A stretch of DNA of 64,000 bases from Mastigias papua (GCA_964019165.1 OZ025281.1:10796388-10860387); one strand, 5' to 3'. Numbered from the stretch's first letter, positions 1 to 14,300 are shown. Numbers and translations are program-made. The notes: generated by a model not told the origin, from the letters alone.

Positions 1-1361
1 TAGTTCCATCATCGTCTTTCACAGTGTCAATGCTAGGTCTGAATTTGCTCGTCAAACTCTTTACTCCCGCATAGAGGTCCTTGACAGAGTTGGTGATAAA
101 TTTCTCTTCTATTCGCTGACATTGTTCATTTATGAATTTATCCTTGTCTTTTCTCATCATTTTTTGAATTGTTGCATTTTGAATTCTATACTTCGCCCTA
201 TCAACTTCGTTATTGATGCCTTTAACTTTCAATAGTCTTCTTTTTTCAACTTCTCTTAATGTTTCATTCGAAATCCATTGTTTCTTCTTTTTCTTTTTCT
301 TGGGAATGTTACTTTTGGCTACGCTTAAGATTATTTTTTTCCCATCTTCCCAGAGCTCGTTTGGTGATTTCTCCTCCTCAGCCACTAATAGAGCCTCAAA
401 AGAGTTAGAGATTTTTACTCGGTATGCTTCATCGATAGAATTATAATCTAGCTTTAGAGGTGTTTCAGAAACTGGTAGTTTCTTTAGTCTGAACTGCATG
501 TCAACTATAAGGAGCTGATGGTCGGAGTTACGATCAGCACCTGGTCTTGTTTTTGCATTCTTTAAACTAGCTTTCCATTTTTGATTTATGATAATATAAT
601 CAATTTGATTGCGTGTGTTTCTATCTGGGGATATCCAAGTGTACAGATGTCTCGGATGGTGTTCAAAAAGTGTATTGGCTATGATAAGGTTATTACTTCT
701 GCAAAATTCAAGAAGGTCTGTTCCTCTTTCATTTTCTTCACCTAATCCAAACTTCCCATTGCATTCACTATTTCTGATTTGTTTTCCAACCTTAGCATTG
801 AAATCACCAGATATGATTTTTACATCTCTATTTGGAATGCTGTCAATAGTTTCTTGTAGTGTATTATAAAATTCTTCCATTTCTTCATCGCTTGCATTGC
901 CTGTAGGCGCATAGCATTGAATGATACTGATATTATGCGGTTTACCTTGGAATCTAACTTTTAGCACTCTATCTGAAATCGGGCTGTAACCCAATAATGC
1001 TCTGCTGGTTTCTTTTGATACAATTACAGCAACCCCATGACTGTAACCATTGCCTTCATCTTTCCCAGAAAATATTACCAATTTATTGTCTTGAGTTTTA
1101 AAACTGCCATTGTTACTCCAATTAGTTTCACTTACGCCGAAAATTTCTATGTTATTTCTATCCATTTCACGACATATTGTATTAAGTTTGCCTAATTCTT
1201 TCAACTTCCTAACGTTCCAGGTTCCAATTCTAAATTTGCTTCTTAGTTGCTTTCCAGTCACATACTTTTCATTGCCAGCCTGGTTACCCACTGGACAACG
1301 CGGCCCTTGGTGATCCACGCGACGACCGATGTGGCATGAGATATCGCTTCTTTTTATCATT
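1..1361 (-). mobile_element. LINE endonuclease ORF (RTE/BovB-like), partial
   Basis: The minus strand is open from an ATG at 1361-1359 to the window edge, about 453 codons with no in-frame stop in any line I translated. It encodes an apurinic-type endonuclease of the exonuclease-endonuclease-phosphatase fold, as used by non-LTR retrotransposons to nick target DNA. Motifs in order are IGTWNVRKL, SETNW, CYAPTG, GDFNAKVG (catalytic Asp-Asn), LYTWISPD, NQIDYI and SDHQLL (catalytic Asp-His), followed by a lysine-rich linker towards the reverse transcriptase, which is off the window. The motif order and spacing match the RTE/BovB proteins often labelled 'craniofacial development protein 2-like' (family knowledge). 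The open frame suggests a young copy. The exact clade needs the missing RT domain. Confidence 0.9.
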
Positions 1362-1690
1362 TCATGGAGAGTAGTCAGGGGTGATAAAGATAAACAAAGT
1401 AGGGACCCCAAGGCTCTTTCTTTGCTCGCAGTGCCAACTAACTAGGCAGTTTATCCCTACCGTTTTTCCAGTTGAACAGTACTTACGCCAGTGATAGTTT
1501 ACGAAAACCTTCTGAAGGATTGCATCCATCTAGCCTTTCGCAAAATCCGCTGTCCTGCTGCCAACAGCTTCACCGTAACCCTGGTATGGGGAGCTAATAG
1601 GGTACTAGTCTTGCTCAAGGACACCCCAGGGTGCAGTTTAATGTCTTACCCAGGACCAACTCTACTTAGCAAGCAACTATAATATGTAAG
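1362..1690 (-). mobile_element. Probable 5' untranslated part of the LINE
   Basis: This stretch lies directly upstream of the endonuclease ATG on the minus strand and has a more even base composition than the flanking intergenic DNA. It carries no conserved protein frame. I assign it to the LINE 5' end by position. The outer boundary near 1690 is a guess from the change in composition, and no target-site duplication can be defined because the 3' end is missing. Confidence 0.45.
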
Positions 1691-2253
1691 TACAACGACA
1701 GAGAAGTTAGGATATATTGCTGCTCGGCAATGTCTTGAAACGATAAACCTGTGTTTCCGACAAAGTTACATATCTGCTCTACGATTGTCGTGAATTCAAA
1801 TAAGCTGAGGAGACATGTTTACAGCAGGCTGTCACATTGATAAAAGAAGCACTGTTTGGCTTGGAGATTTTCATTGTGTGTTTGCTGGGTCAAGAAGACG
1901 GTGCATGCTGTAATCCAATTTAATTTAAGTGAGGTAGGAAAGGCCCTAGTAGTAATGCCCTAAAAAGGCATATTGAAGATTGATACCATTGATACATACA
2001 TATGGATATATACAGCATGTGAGAGGGCATTTTTCAAGAGTTCAGTTGTCTTTCATCTGAGTCCAAAGAAATCTCCTCATAAGGTCTTTTGTTACGGTTA
2101 AGAAGCGATGTATTCTGGGTAACTTTATATGCTGCATATCGACTGTGATATCGATCTGAAAGGCAATGAGGTTATAGAATCTGACGGTGTGCGAAGATCG
2201 TGGGGCTAAAATATTCTGTATTTTTATTCCATAGTAATAAGTAGTTGTTGGAA
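1691..2253 (+). other. Upstream region of the KHDRBS-like gene
   Basis: About 560 bases between the LINE and the KHDRBS start codon. It should contain the promoter and 5' leader, but I see no convincing TATA box or initiator and no other gene. An in-frame TAG at 2242-2244, four codons before the ATG, closes the reading frame. Confidence 0.4.
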
Positions 2254-2347
2254 ATGGCCGAGGAGATGAATTATTTGCAGGAGCTAGTTCTTGAGAAGAG
2301 CAACTTGGATCCCTCCTTTGTTCATGCTCAACGACTCCTTTCGCAAG
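2254..2347 (+). CDS. KHDRBS exon 1: start codon and Qua1
   Basis: This exon gives 31 residues plus one base. The ATG has G at -3 and G at +4, and an in-frame TAG lies 12 bases upstream, so this start is firm. The peptide contains [13 protein letters not shown], the conserved Qua1 signature (DPSFTHA in Sam68). The donor is G|gtgagt. The next exon supplies AG to make Glu32, continuing as EIKKVK. Confidence 0.92.
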
Positions 2348-5300
2348 GTGAGTGCTCTTTGTCTCAACTTTGGGAGGCCTAGCCTTTCATGCATCTCGAA
2401 CATAGTAAGTGTTCATTTGGCATGGGCAAGGCCATATCTCAATATCTTACTTATGAATGTTTTCCAGGGGCATTTTATATACGTAGAAGATTTATTTGTA
2501 CTGTACTGTACAGGCAATATGCGCATATTATGTTATCCTTAGTTTTGTTATCAAACAAAGAGTCGTCTTTTTGAAATATAAGGGGAAGATGTTATGTGAC
2601 ATTGCAGAGATTAATAGCACTAAATATTCTTGTTGTCCCAAAGTTCTGAATGATTACCTGCATGTCAACTCCATCATCAGCCGGTGGCAGTTCGGTTTTG
2701 CTGCCTTCGGCCGGCAAGTCGTCACGGCTGGTACTCCTTTCGCGTCCCTGACGATATCATTCTCATATTCCACATAGGTATTCTAGACTGTATAATGCCT
2801 TTTGCTTCTAAGGTCATGCCAGTATTAGGCAGGTTTTCCACAATATCACCATTTTGACATTACTTAATGAGAGTAAAAAGTTTATCAATTACTAGTTTCG
2901 CCTAAGCAACTGATGGTAGTTTCTTGACAGGGTCTGATCTGGAAATCAAAACGTGATTGAGAGCAGATCAGTTATTACTTATTTAGAACAAGCCTTTGAT
3001 GGTAGTTGCATGTTCATAAGTATATTTGTGACTTTTCCAAACGATACTTGTCTCACTTGCCCTTAGGGTGTAGACCAATTTGCCATACAAGACACTGCTT
3101 CCGAAGGTAGGCTATTATGGAGGGGATCTAATTTAATGTAAAAAATTTACTCGCTAAAGGTACACATATTTGCAGGGATGCCCCACGATCCCATTTTAAA
3201 ATTCCGTGCCTCTAGAATCGTCCTGGTTATTAACTTGCGACACAAATGTGGCTCTTTTAATAATGAAACAGGTCATCGAGTAGAAAGTAGCATTATTCCA
3301 AGCTTTGTAGTATAAAAGATAATTTAGGAACTAAAATCTAGTGCACAAGAAATGCTGGCGTGCAATGAAAGGGTGTAGCAGTTGGCTCGGAAACGATGGA
3401 GTCCGATTCCTCGATGGTTGTTGTATAGTCTTGATACTGAAATAGAGGGAGATCTGTTTTGGGATCAAGTCATACTTGATTTTGAATGAGCGAGCTTTTA
3501 TTTTAAACACTTTACCCCGTACCTATCATTTGACTTGACAGAATGTAGAAGTATGTCAGCTTATTCATATTCAACTAGATCTTCTTGTATGTACTTATTT
3601 TTGAGCACAATTTTACTGTGAAAAGTATTGTCAGACTCTATATACAAGTTATATTGACTTCCTTTGCATTTCAATGCCCTACTGTTAAAGTTTACCTTGG
3701 CAGTCCAACTTACAAGTTGCAGACTGATTAAGGGATAGAAGGCCTTATCATTGCTGTTATTTTGTTTGGCTGTACCTGGGAAGTCACTTCTATGTACATG
3801 GTTTTGTGAGTAATAGCCTCCACAAACCAACAATATATCATTCAATTTCATTGCATATTGCCACTAGCTGCTTTATGGATATAATTGTAACATCAGTGCT
3901 TTCTGTGATAATTTTGTAGAACAGGGTTAGAGAGCCTCTTTCCCATAGGGGCTTGATCTATGATCTTTGGTGTTTTGATCAGACTGGCTGCATGAGACCA
4001 GGTTGGACTGGGCTGCACAGATGTATATTCAGAGTTCAATGTGCAGCTAATGCATTGTAGGCTGATGAGTGTAAATTCAAAGAGAAACCTTGTTATAGGC
4101 TCTATTGCTTTATGAAGTGCAATGGTCCAATTGCATTTGAATTGTTTTCGTTTGTGCACAAAGCAATATTTGCTGAAAGAGTGTTTTGCAAATATAGTAC
4201 ACTATAATATGGGCATAGCCACAGCAAATTTGCCATTGCTTTTAGACCTGACTCCACTTATTCCGACCCTCTATTAATGATAGCTCATTGATGAGTCAAA
4301 ACATCTATGCCTCTTATCCCTTATGTCATGATTCTAGTTTAGGTCCTTATATGTCATCAAGGAAAATTGAAAGAAGAAGCATCTCTAAACACAAAGAAAT
4401 CTCTCTGTTGTTTATTGCAGTCTTTACCTTAAAGTCGTTTTGGTTAATTTTTAGCTAAGATCTTTGAAGCCAATGGCACTATAAGACATGATGCTTGTTG
4501 GTCAGATTTTGCTCATGGGCTGTGGATTGTGCTTTGTTACACACTCAATACATCACTTACATGCTGAATATATTTTATTTTGTTTCCAGGCATTTTTTAG
4601 GAATATAGCTTTTCCTTCTGTATATATATTGTTATCTAGCTTTAGCACATACATCCATCCTTTAAGGCTGGCATTTTGTGCTGGTCTTATATTATTGATT
4701 TTCTGTTCTCTGCCATAACTGTACACTTGATTTGCTTGTCTTTCTACATATAGAAATTGAGGTGGAAACTTCCTCTTTAGATGAAACTCATCAAAAGACT
4801 TGTGTTGTACATTGCAACAAATATATCATAAGTAAACAACAACACATTTTTGAAAAAATGTGTTCTTGATAGCTAGCAATCATCATATGCCAATTTTACA
4901 AAAAACAACCCATGGACATTGAATATGTCAAGTAATCATAACAAAACAGATGTGACTATGCATAGAAAGACAACGTAAATGTATGTGAATAGAAACAAAC
5001 CAACAAAAACAAAGGACACAGATGAGAAATGCACAGAAGAAATGCCCATTGTCCACAAGAAGTTATTCACAGCCACAACAGAAATAGGTTCAGTCATTTC
5101 ATTACCCCCGGGAAGCATTTAAGTGTTGATTTATTCTATCTTAGAACCCTTTTCCTGAGAGAATGGCACCTCAAATCACTTAAACCTTGTAGCATCATAT
5201 TTACTTAACCTGCCAAAATCTGCAAACTTTCAGAGTTATGTTGAGGTAGCATTGATTAATCTTAGTACAAATGACTTGTTATATACTTCCATGTCAAATA

Positions 5301-8300
5301 TCATAAAAGTCAGACTATGAAAGTTTATAGCCGTATTAATCATATTTGTGGACATATTTTGTTGACCAGTATTGATCCAGTTATCATAGATTTTAGGTAG
5401 TAATATGCTTTGTGGCTAACAGAGATAAAGGAGAAGTTAATTCTGTCAGAATGTATTAAGTTTCACTCTCTTGTTTATCACAGTTGCATGCATGTATTAC
5501 ACTCAATAATAGCTCTTTATGTAAGGGATGCTGAGATTAGAAACCTTGAAGGGTTTAGTAAAAATGTTTGCTCTTGCGCCATCCCTTATAACTTTTTGTA
5601 CAAGGGTTCTTGGTCTAATTCCTAAGCTCCATTTCAGTTGCAAGTGTTACTATTTGTATACCAAATATAGATCTTTTTGTAATTTCATTTCTTCCTCTGT
5701 AGTAGAAGCACGTAATTGCTGATGAAGTTAACTTTGATCTTTGAAAATGTTTTCATCCTGAGATCAAATGTCCTTAGAGCATTGTCAAAAGCACCATATT
5801 TGCATTTCTGTCATCACTGGTTTCCATTGTCATCCATGTTTTGTTATATTTGGTAGAAATTTGATTTAGACATTCTCATAATGCTGTCTTTGAATGAAGT
5901 TGAGTGCCCCATTCTTCCAGACAATGTCATGGCCATTTGGGAAGAAGCCTCATTAATGTTTGGTATTAAGTAATCTTGTCCTTCAATATCATTTTTCTTG
6001 GTTCAATGGTCTCCACAGGGCTTTAACCTGACTGCTTTGGAATTTCACATGATTAGTGTTTGTTGGATATTGCTTACTTCAGTCACCTGATGGGTTGGAT
6101 TGAAAATCACACACATTGATTTCGAATTATGATATCTTTCATCTTTTGAGACCGCTTTTGAATCCATTTGGTCACCTTGCATTCTTTGATGCCTATCTCC
6201 TGTGATACTAATCCTATTATTTGCTGTTGTGGAAATGGAGAACTTTCAGATGATATTCTTCAAGTGTCAGAAAGCCCTCTGCTGTTTTCTCCATGACAAT
6301 CTCACTCCTTGCTTGTACCCAGCTAGACAATTGGTTTACTGGTATAAAGATTGGAGATATAACTTGGGGCTAGAAAGATGTCCTGGCGTGGCTGTGATAA
6401 GCCTTTTCTTTTCACATTTTTTGGACTAAATTTGTTGTTAGTTTTATATCCATAGACAAATGGGATTCTATGATTGCTTTTGATCTATTAATCTATTGAT
6501 TCTATGATTGCTTTTTCTTAAGATCAGACTAGGTATCAACATTACTATCATATCTTGTTTCATATCACCTCTACTTTTTCCCTCTTGTTTCAAGGAGTGA
6601 TTGATAAGGGGGCTTGAAATGCTACTGTTCATTGTTTCATGATATTCTGGCCAGCATTAAGGCAGTATTGTGGATTTGCTGATTAGGTTTTGGTCAAAGT
6701 GGTGTCTTTGTATAGAACACGGCAATACCTCTAGGGTTCCTGTAGAACACATTGACAAGTAATCCTTTTATGGTGAAAAGCAGTCTCGCAATTCAACCTA
6801 CTTGAGAAATACCAGCATTGTAGATAGTAGATCATGAGTTTTCAACTAGCAAATGTCAAATTTCCGGATATATGTGATTTTTATAAACAAATATTTTCCG
6901 TGCAGCTGAACTTGATTTTGAACATTACCAGGCAACTTCAGTTGCTGTACTGTATTCTCATTACCGTTAGTAGCTAGTGTAAATATGATGCAATGCAGAA
7001 ACGGACATCTTTCAAATTTCATTGACTGTTTGCTGTTTTTGAATAGATCAGGTCTATTTGTTATGCCAGATCTTTCAATAATATTTAGAGTAAGCTGCTG
7101 ATTATAAATAGTAGGGGGCTGTGTCCCATGCGGCCTTCCATTCTAGGGGGTCTTGGGGTGCCCCCAAAATATTTTGAAAGTTAGATCCTCAGAAATGTAT
7201 TTTCTAGCAATTTCGACATAAAATTTTTGAAGCAAGCCCGTTGTGTTACCCATAGTCCTTTGTACCCAGAAATCAAGATGGCGACTAGACGTTTTGAAAG
7301 ATGTGTTTTTGGAAAAGCACCGGAAAACAAAGAAAAATAGGCACTTACAGAGACTATCGAATCCTCAGATGTTATCATATGTCTTTAATCGGTAGTTAAT
7401 GAAATGTTAGCTTACAGTTTATTCAATTATGTGTACGTTTTTACAACATTTTTAATAAGTCAAAGTAGACGGCAGTTTAGGTAGGAATAGCCCGCGATAA
7501 ATCGCCTATAGCCGCCTTCTACTGAAAGCTCTGCTAAGGTCTTTGGTCCTATGATCGGTAGCTTTGTTGAACACTACTGAGAACATTGTTATTTTTTCTC
7601 TTATCTTCCATGCATGTGTTGTTCTACTGAAACCCATTGGAAAATGTCTCGCAGCCAGCAACCAAATCCAAATGCTACAGAAATAGGCAAACCGAAGACT
7701 GGCCAATATCTTAAGGTTAGGTTACCTGTGTAGTATATTAAGATGGGCTCATCAATGCTCAGTTTCAGGTCGCCATCGTTGTTGGATTTAAGAAATCACA
7801 GTACAAAATCGTCTGATCCTAAGTCATGCTTAGTTGAATGAAAGCATTTGAGACTTCCCATGCATTGTAGTCAAAAATTAATTCACGCAAACACCCTCCC
7901 AGTTTTTTTCCATATTTTACCAAGTATGCACTGAAGATCCAAGTAAAGCCTTATTCCAATGGCACATCCATCATAAAATTGGATAATCACGCCTTGTAAT
8001 CCTCTTTGTATGTCTGAGGACGTTTCTGCTCGCATAGAAGGACAACTTTGGGAAAAGTCGTCCTGTTTTATCCTAGATTACATGTTAGTAATCGATATGA
8101 AATGCCAAGGCATATGTTTGATATGGTAACGTAGAACTTACTGTATCACGCTAGTTTGTTTGTAGCGTTTTATGAAGCAGCTTTCCTCGCAGAAGCCATG
8201 CAAATTATTACACTTCTTCACTCGTTGCTCTTGATCTTTTCTTAAAGGCCCTTTCCTTTGGAGGACAAATAGGCTCCGAAGTTTTGATTGGCTGGGGGCT

Positions 8301-11300
8301 CTGAACACATTTGAATCGTCTATTCCATATCATCCAATAAGAATTGCTGTAGAATTCCACCTGCTTCGTTTCTGCTCGGTCGACCATAACGAGGTTAATG
8401 AATTGATTAGTCCAGTTGGTATCTAACCAATTCTATTTACCCTGCGAACTTTCGAGCACAATATTTCTGTGTCATCCCTTGGTATGATTACACATTTACT
8501 ATGTGAAAGTGCGTTATGTAAAAACTGTACTCAGCTGCCGAAAAGGTTGAGAATATTGAGTACAGGATTTCTGAGTATTATACAATTTATAGGTAAATGA
8601 AAACTTGAAATTACAATTTTCACACAAGCTGACCTCCTCTTTTGTTTAATTTGCATAGATTTAGTATGGAGACCTGTGTAGTTTATTTGTGTAGTGGTTG
8701 TGTATCTGTGTAACAGTGCAATGCTAGAAAAACTCAGATATTCTCGCTAGGAATGCGCTAAGACAGGTTCAGTACAGGGGGAGAAATGAATTTCGTACAT
8801 AATAATAAACTTGTCATTTGCGTGTGCATCGATGCACAAAGACGGGAGTACCGTTGGTACATTTACCGACTTATGTGTATTAGTTTTGCTAACCTTCCAT
8901 ATTTCCTAGATTCACCCCGCCCTATACCGTATGTCCTCGAATTACCCCCAAGGGGGGCTCATTTATTTTTGATACTTCTTGTGTGGGGGCAATTCAAGGG
9001 GACTTGTAATGTTATTTGACATAATGTCGCATAAAAAGCTCATTCGCAAAGCTCCTATTCTCCTTAATAGTAAAAAGAACAGTCAGAATTTAAGCGTTAG
9101 TCTTTGTCAAAGTCTTCATCATCATCTGGGGTGGTATGCTTCAAGGGGACATTTCCCCCTCGTTCCTCTTTTTAAGTACCCTACTGGCTCGCTTAGATAC
9201 CAACAAGAGTAATAAGTGGTTAACCTCGTTATGGTTGATTGATCAGAGGCGGAGCTGACGGAATTCGACAATAAACTGATGACCCGATCACATATTTTAT
9301 GTCATTGTATTCTAGATAACGTTTTTAAGAGCATGTACTGCAAATCAGTGGAGGAAGTCCGAGCCCATTATAAGTAAGGGTTTTTAACGGGCTCACCAAA
9401 TTGCATTATCTAATTCTTTCTTTGTTGATATTTCAATCACTTGTCATATCATGCCCTCTCGGGCGCAATGTCTGAGCAGATTACTGGGCAAAATGTTAGC
9501 TTTTTTAGTGGAGTTGACTGGCTTGCCAATTCTATGCAATTTTTAAGAAATACCGTAGAAACCCGCAAATATGAATCTTTGTTTATCAAGAACCTATTGC
9601 CTGATCGTATATTACCTTGATTTCAATCTTGTTAGCCTGATTTCCCAGCAATGTTCCCATAGACAGCTTCATTATTTGTGAGAAATAAATTCCGCCTATT
9701 TGCTAATCGTCCTTTTCATTTATGCTCCAAAAAACTCTACACACAAAACTATGCTAGGCAGGGTCTGTAGGATAATGGTTGTGGTAAGAACCTGCACCTC
9801 GAGTGCTGGTTCTGTCTGAAAAGGTTCAATTCAACACCTTTGGTTCCTGTATGCAGTCTTTTATTGTATCTGTTCATAGCACCTTTTTATGATGAGTACA
9901 AGGAGTAACCTGCACTCGCAAATTTCTGTCAGACTCGGTTTGAATGATAAAAGAGCTAATGCACAAAACATCTCATAATTTGCCCCCTTGACTATTCTGG
10001 AGGTGCTTAGCTTGTGATCACCAGCCTATATCTTTGAACACAGATATTTTCATCTATCATCTATCGTATATTCTTTAGTTTGGCATATTTCGTGCAGCTT
10101 ATGATAGAAATTCTTCAATGCAGCATAGGACATCTTAATTCTCGTAAAGAATGGGCTTTAATGATTCAACTGTTTCAGTCAGCCTTTGTGATTTATTTTG
10201 TTGATAGGGAGGGGGCGAGAATATTAGGACTTGATGCTAAAGATATAAGTAGATCCCTCCGTGCGTTCAAAGTGCCTTTTGGAGAGGGCACTTAATATGG
10301 GCCGGCTCCTTCTCATAGTATGGCTAGCCCTGCCCTTACATGACTGCCCTTATCACTCTGGTTGTTGCCATTAGTTTCCTATTCGCCGCTAGCTTGATAG
10401 TGAGAATGCATCAAACCTATGGCCCGAGGTGCGGTTGGAGCCTTTGGCCTTTTGGATGGTAAACGTGCTCTCTTAAGAATCTCAAAGTATTCTCGCGACA
10501 TGAATCGAGTAATCTATGAACAGTATAATTTTAGTATACAAGTAGTTGAGATTTATTAATGGAAGTACGATATTGGTAATCCAGAAAAAAATTGAACGCC
10601 AGGCCTTTCGCACAGCAAGCAAATTTCCTCTTATAATCTCAAGGAGTGATGTTAACAACACGAATGATGATATGAATTGAGTAGAATATAAGCAACTTAA
10701 GTTTAGTATTGAAACCGATGAGTGGAATTGTGATATTGGTAATGTAAAAACATTCGAACTTCAGAGCAAATAAAACATCGATGCCGTACAATAAAGTTTA
10801 AATCGTCAATTCTTCAAATCACGGCCTTTGGCATGTGCCTATAGAATGCTCATTTTAGGCATACTGACGTCATCTCTTTGTGAACAGGCCCCTAACACTT
10901 TTCCAAGCTTTCCAGGAATCGAGGAAAACTGGATAAATCTGTGAATTTTACTGGCTAGAGAAAATTTTACACTTGCATCGTTTTTACTCCTACGATATTG
11001 GAAATATGCCATATCAATCCCTTGGCCAGTCGATGAAGGCTGAGAAGGGTGCTAACAATTCATGGAATTTTGAAAAATTTTGCCTGGGAAACGTGGAAAG
11101 GTCGGGGAATTGTTTTGAAAATAGTAATTGGAAGCCTGTTTTCAATATGGTCTCTATCCTGGACCTTGACAAGAGATTTTTATCATCAGCGACAGATTTT
11201 CGATATCAAGGATTTTTGATATTTGAAATCTGTCGCTTGAAACAAACTCTCTTGCCTTTGATTATCGCACGTGTGCGATCTTTGCCGCCAGGGACTTCGT

Positions 11301-14300
11301 GTTTTGTCTTCTGGGACTGCGTTTTTTATCGTCGAGGACATAAATCGCCCGTATGCGGCAGGCTTAAACCACCGAAGAGACTAATCGGTGAAAAATTATC
11401 TTTGTATACAATTTTTGCTCTCATAGCTTCTGGCATTGGTTGCTCCCTGTTTACATGCGTTTGTATATTCACTGCCTCACTGAATTGCTAATCCAGGAGA
11501 GCATAGCCGTTTCTCTCAACCTAATTGGCCAATCATCATTCATAATGGGCCTAGTCTTAGCATGTGTGGTCAGAATCCTGGATGATGATAGGTCAGTTAG
11601 GTTGGGAGAAAATAGACCTGAATGCTATCCAGAATAATTCTACAATGAGCATAAATTATATCCTGCTATTATTAAGGATTGAAAAGGTTTTGTTATAAGA
11701 TCTTAGCAACACATTTTGTGTATTAATCTGTTAGAGATCAAAAAAGTGAAAGATGTTGGAGATTCGATTAAGGTGGAAGAGGACGTCTTAGAGTCAAATG
11801 TTGATACAAATAGTTACAACGGCAAACCAAGTTCTCCCAGGGTAGCAGCTGAGCCCCCAAACTCATCGCATTCCGAAGAACACGCGAGGTCTATTGAAGG
11901 AAGAAAATACCGAAGACCGGGAGAGTATGTCACTGAGGATTTCATAAAATTGAACGAGAAAGTCATCGTGCCAGTCAAAGAATTCCCAAAGGTATTGTTT
12001 TCTCGTTTTCGTTCGTTGTTTTTGCAAGTATTATTCCCATAACAGAGAGTAGATTTCTGTTACGGCTGGAAGTCATTGATTGTTGGTCAAAGAGCTGATT
12101 AGCCGGCCACTCACCGAGTCTTTAATGTACTCAGTTAGCTTGTCATTTCGTCACCAAATCAGTCAGTCAGTCAATCAACCTTCCAGTCAGTGAACAAGCT
12201 AGTGTTCTAGAGCTGAGTTAGTGAGTCAGTGTGTATTTACCAATACTATCCAGACTAGTGAGCTTTTTGGTTGTATATGTTATTTTACCATTCACTGACA
12301 TTGTTATCCTTGTTATTACACAGTTTAATTTTGTTGGGAAGCTTCTCGGTCCGCGTGGTAACACTCTCAAACGATTGCAAGCGCAAACTGGGACAAAGAT
12401 GTCTGTGTTGGGAAAAGGATCGATGAGAGACAAAGAAAAGGTCAGCATTCTCTCCTTGTCAATTTAAAAATAGATTTGCCAAATAATGCTATTCACTCGA
12501 CTGTCGTCTTTAATGCCCTGAATCTATAGCATTGTTTCATCCACTTTAGTTTCGTGTTATACTGCCGTTAACTCTGGGGCGTTGTTGCTGCTGTTAGTGT
12601 TCCAGTGTTGTTATTGTTGTCATTGGCTTACTGTAACACAGATTGTATTGAGATGTTGGAACAGGATTGCTTGGAACAGTTTGTATTGAGATGTGCAGAA
12701 ATGGTTGCGCTCATTCAAAGTTAATAACAAAAATGGGGAATGTCAGCTTGCTATGAAGTTATCTGCACGTATTGTGTTTTGCAGGAATGCAAGGATAGAA
12801 AACTATCGAACTACATTTAATGCCATTGAACAGCATTGAATGACATTCAAAATATATTTTAAGGGGTAGGGAATAACTGCTGATTCAGTTCAACATGGTG
12901 CCATTTCACCCTGAGAACCATGCCTTTTAGAGAAAAAAGAACTGTGGTGTAGTTGATTCATTGTGACCTGGCGAAGCGTTTTACTCCAGAATACTAGCAT
13001 TTTTGACATATGAATTTATTTCTTTTTCAGGAAGATGAACTGAGATCAAGTGGTGATCCAAAGTATGCACATTTGAACGAGCCACTGCATGTTCTAATCG
13101 AGGTCGAAGGTGTTCAATCGGAGGCTCACCTCAGACTGGCGGGAGCCTTGTCTGAGATCAAAAAATACATGACACCAGTGAGTTATATTCGTTATTGATA
13201 AGATGCTTTGGTACCTTACATGGAGCATTTGTAGGGAGCCAATGCCGTCATAATACTTAGTTCGCCATATGAGACTTGTTAGTATAGAGCAAGATATCTG
13301 ATATTGTATGACCTACTCTGGTGAAAATGTTAATGACTTGTGGTGTCTGAGATTACAGTGCCACTTTAACAATTGAAGTTCAGGGCACAAATGTATTGAG
13401 ACGATGAATATACTGAATGTTTCGGTGAAAAGTTTGGCTAAAACTTTTGATTCTATTTGTAGATATCTTTAGTAAGGTATCATTGGGCATTCTTGGGTTT
13501 AGCAAACTATAGCCCCATTTACGTTGTATCAGATAGGGTACGATTTTTGCCGTTCAGTTTTGCACTGTTCATGTTAATCCGAACAGATAGTTGTCTTTTT
13601 TGCAGTACAAATATATGTCCTGTTTGCCGTACAAATATTTGGGCTCTTTGGGAAGCTATCCGGTCTCTTTTTGTCCGGACACAGACTTGAGCGGCATAGT
13701 GCAGTCATTGCGCATCTGTACAAAACGTGAACAGCTTATATTTGTCTGGCACAATGTAAACGGGACCTGCAGCTATGTCAATTGTATTAGGAGCTAATAG
13801 CCAAACTTAAGCCTTTCATAATCTCCTTGTAAAGCATACATATTAGGGATAGTACTCTTGGCATCATGTGGCCATGCAAGGCTTACATTGCGTTTGAAGG
13901 CATTACTGTAATAGACTGTAGCCTGAATACAACATAGGCTCCTTTTGATTAATCTCTGACTGATTCTGGTAACCTTTTGACCCAAAATGTATTCGAAGAA
14001 GAGCAAGTTCTCACAAGTGGTGGTCTGTCAGCAGTAATGTTTCTTTACTAGTTCTTATAAATTGTGTGGACTATCAAGCAGGCTGAATAAACAACTCTAC
14101 CTAGATGTTTTAGTTTTTTAGTTTTGGGATTATATATGTTCAGTGATCATATAGGACATTACCGAAGTAGTCAATGGTCGGTAAGAGATTGCATAAAGGT
14201 AGTGGCTAATCGGTAATAATGGTGATTTGTCGCAACTTTCAGTAAATTTTGTTGTCCACACCCCCCACTCAAGAGCCCTTCCGCACGCTACTGGCAGGCA

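Larger units (their letters stand above)
2348..11734 (+). other. KHDRBS intron 1 (9.4 kb)
   Basis: Starts gtgagt and ends ttag. It contains an inverted-repeat element (8352-9266), a short hairpin (11188-11237) and a small inverted-repeat element ending about 100 bases before exon 2 (11499-11627). Around 7100-7170 there is a G/C-rich mirrored stretch (gggggtcttggggtgccccc) typical of repeats but unassigned. The open frames here (for example 172 codons at 10973-11491) have no family features. No coding exon was recognised in the rest. Confidence 0.6.

Noticed and set aside
10973..11491. 172-codon + strand open frame
   Set aside because: No family motif, no splice or codon evidence, and it runs across the small hairpin. 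It lies within KHDRBS intron 1.
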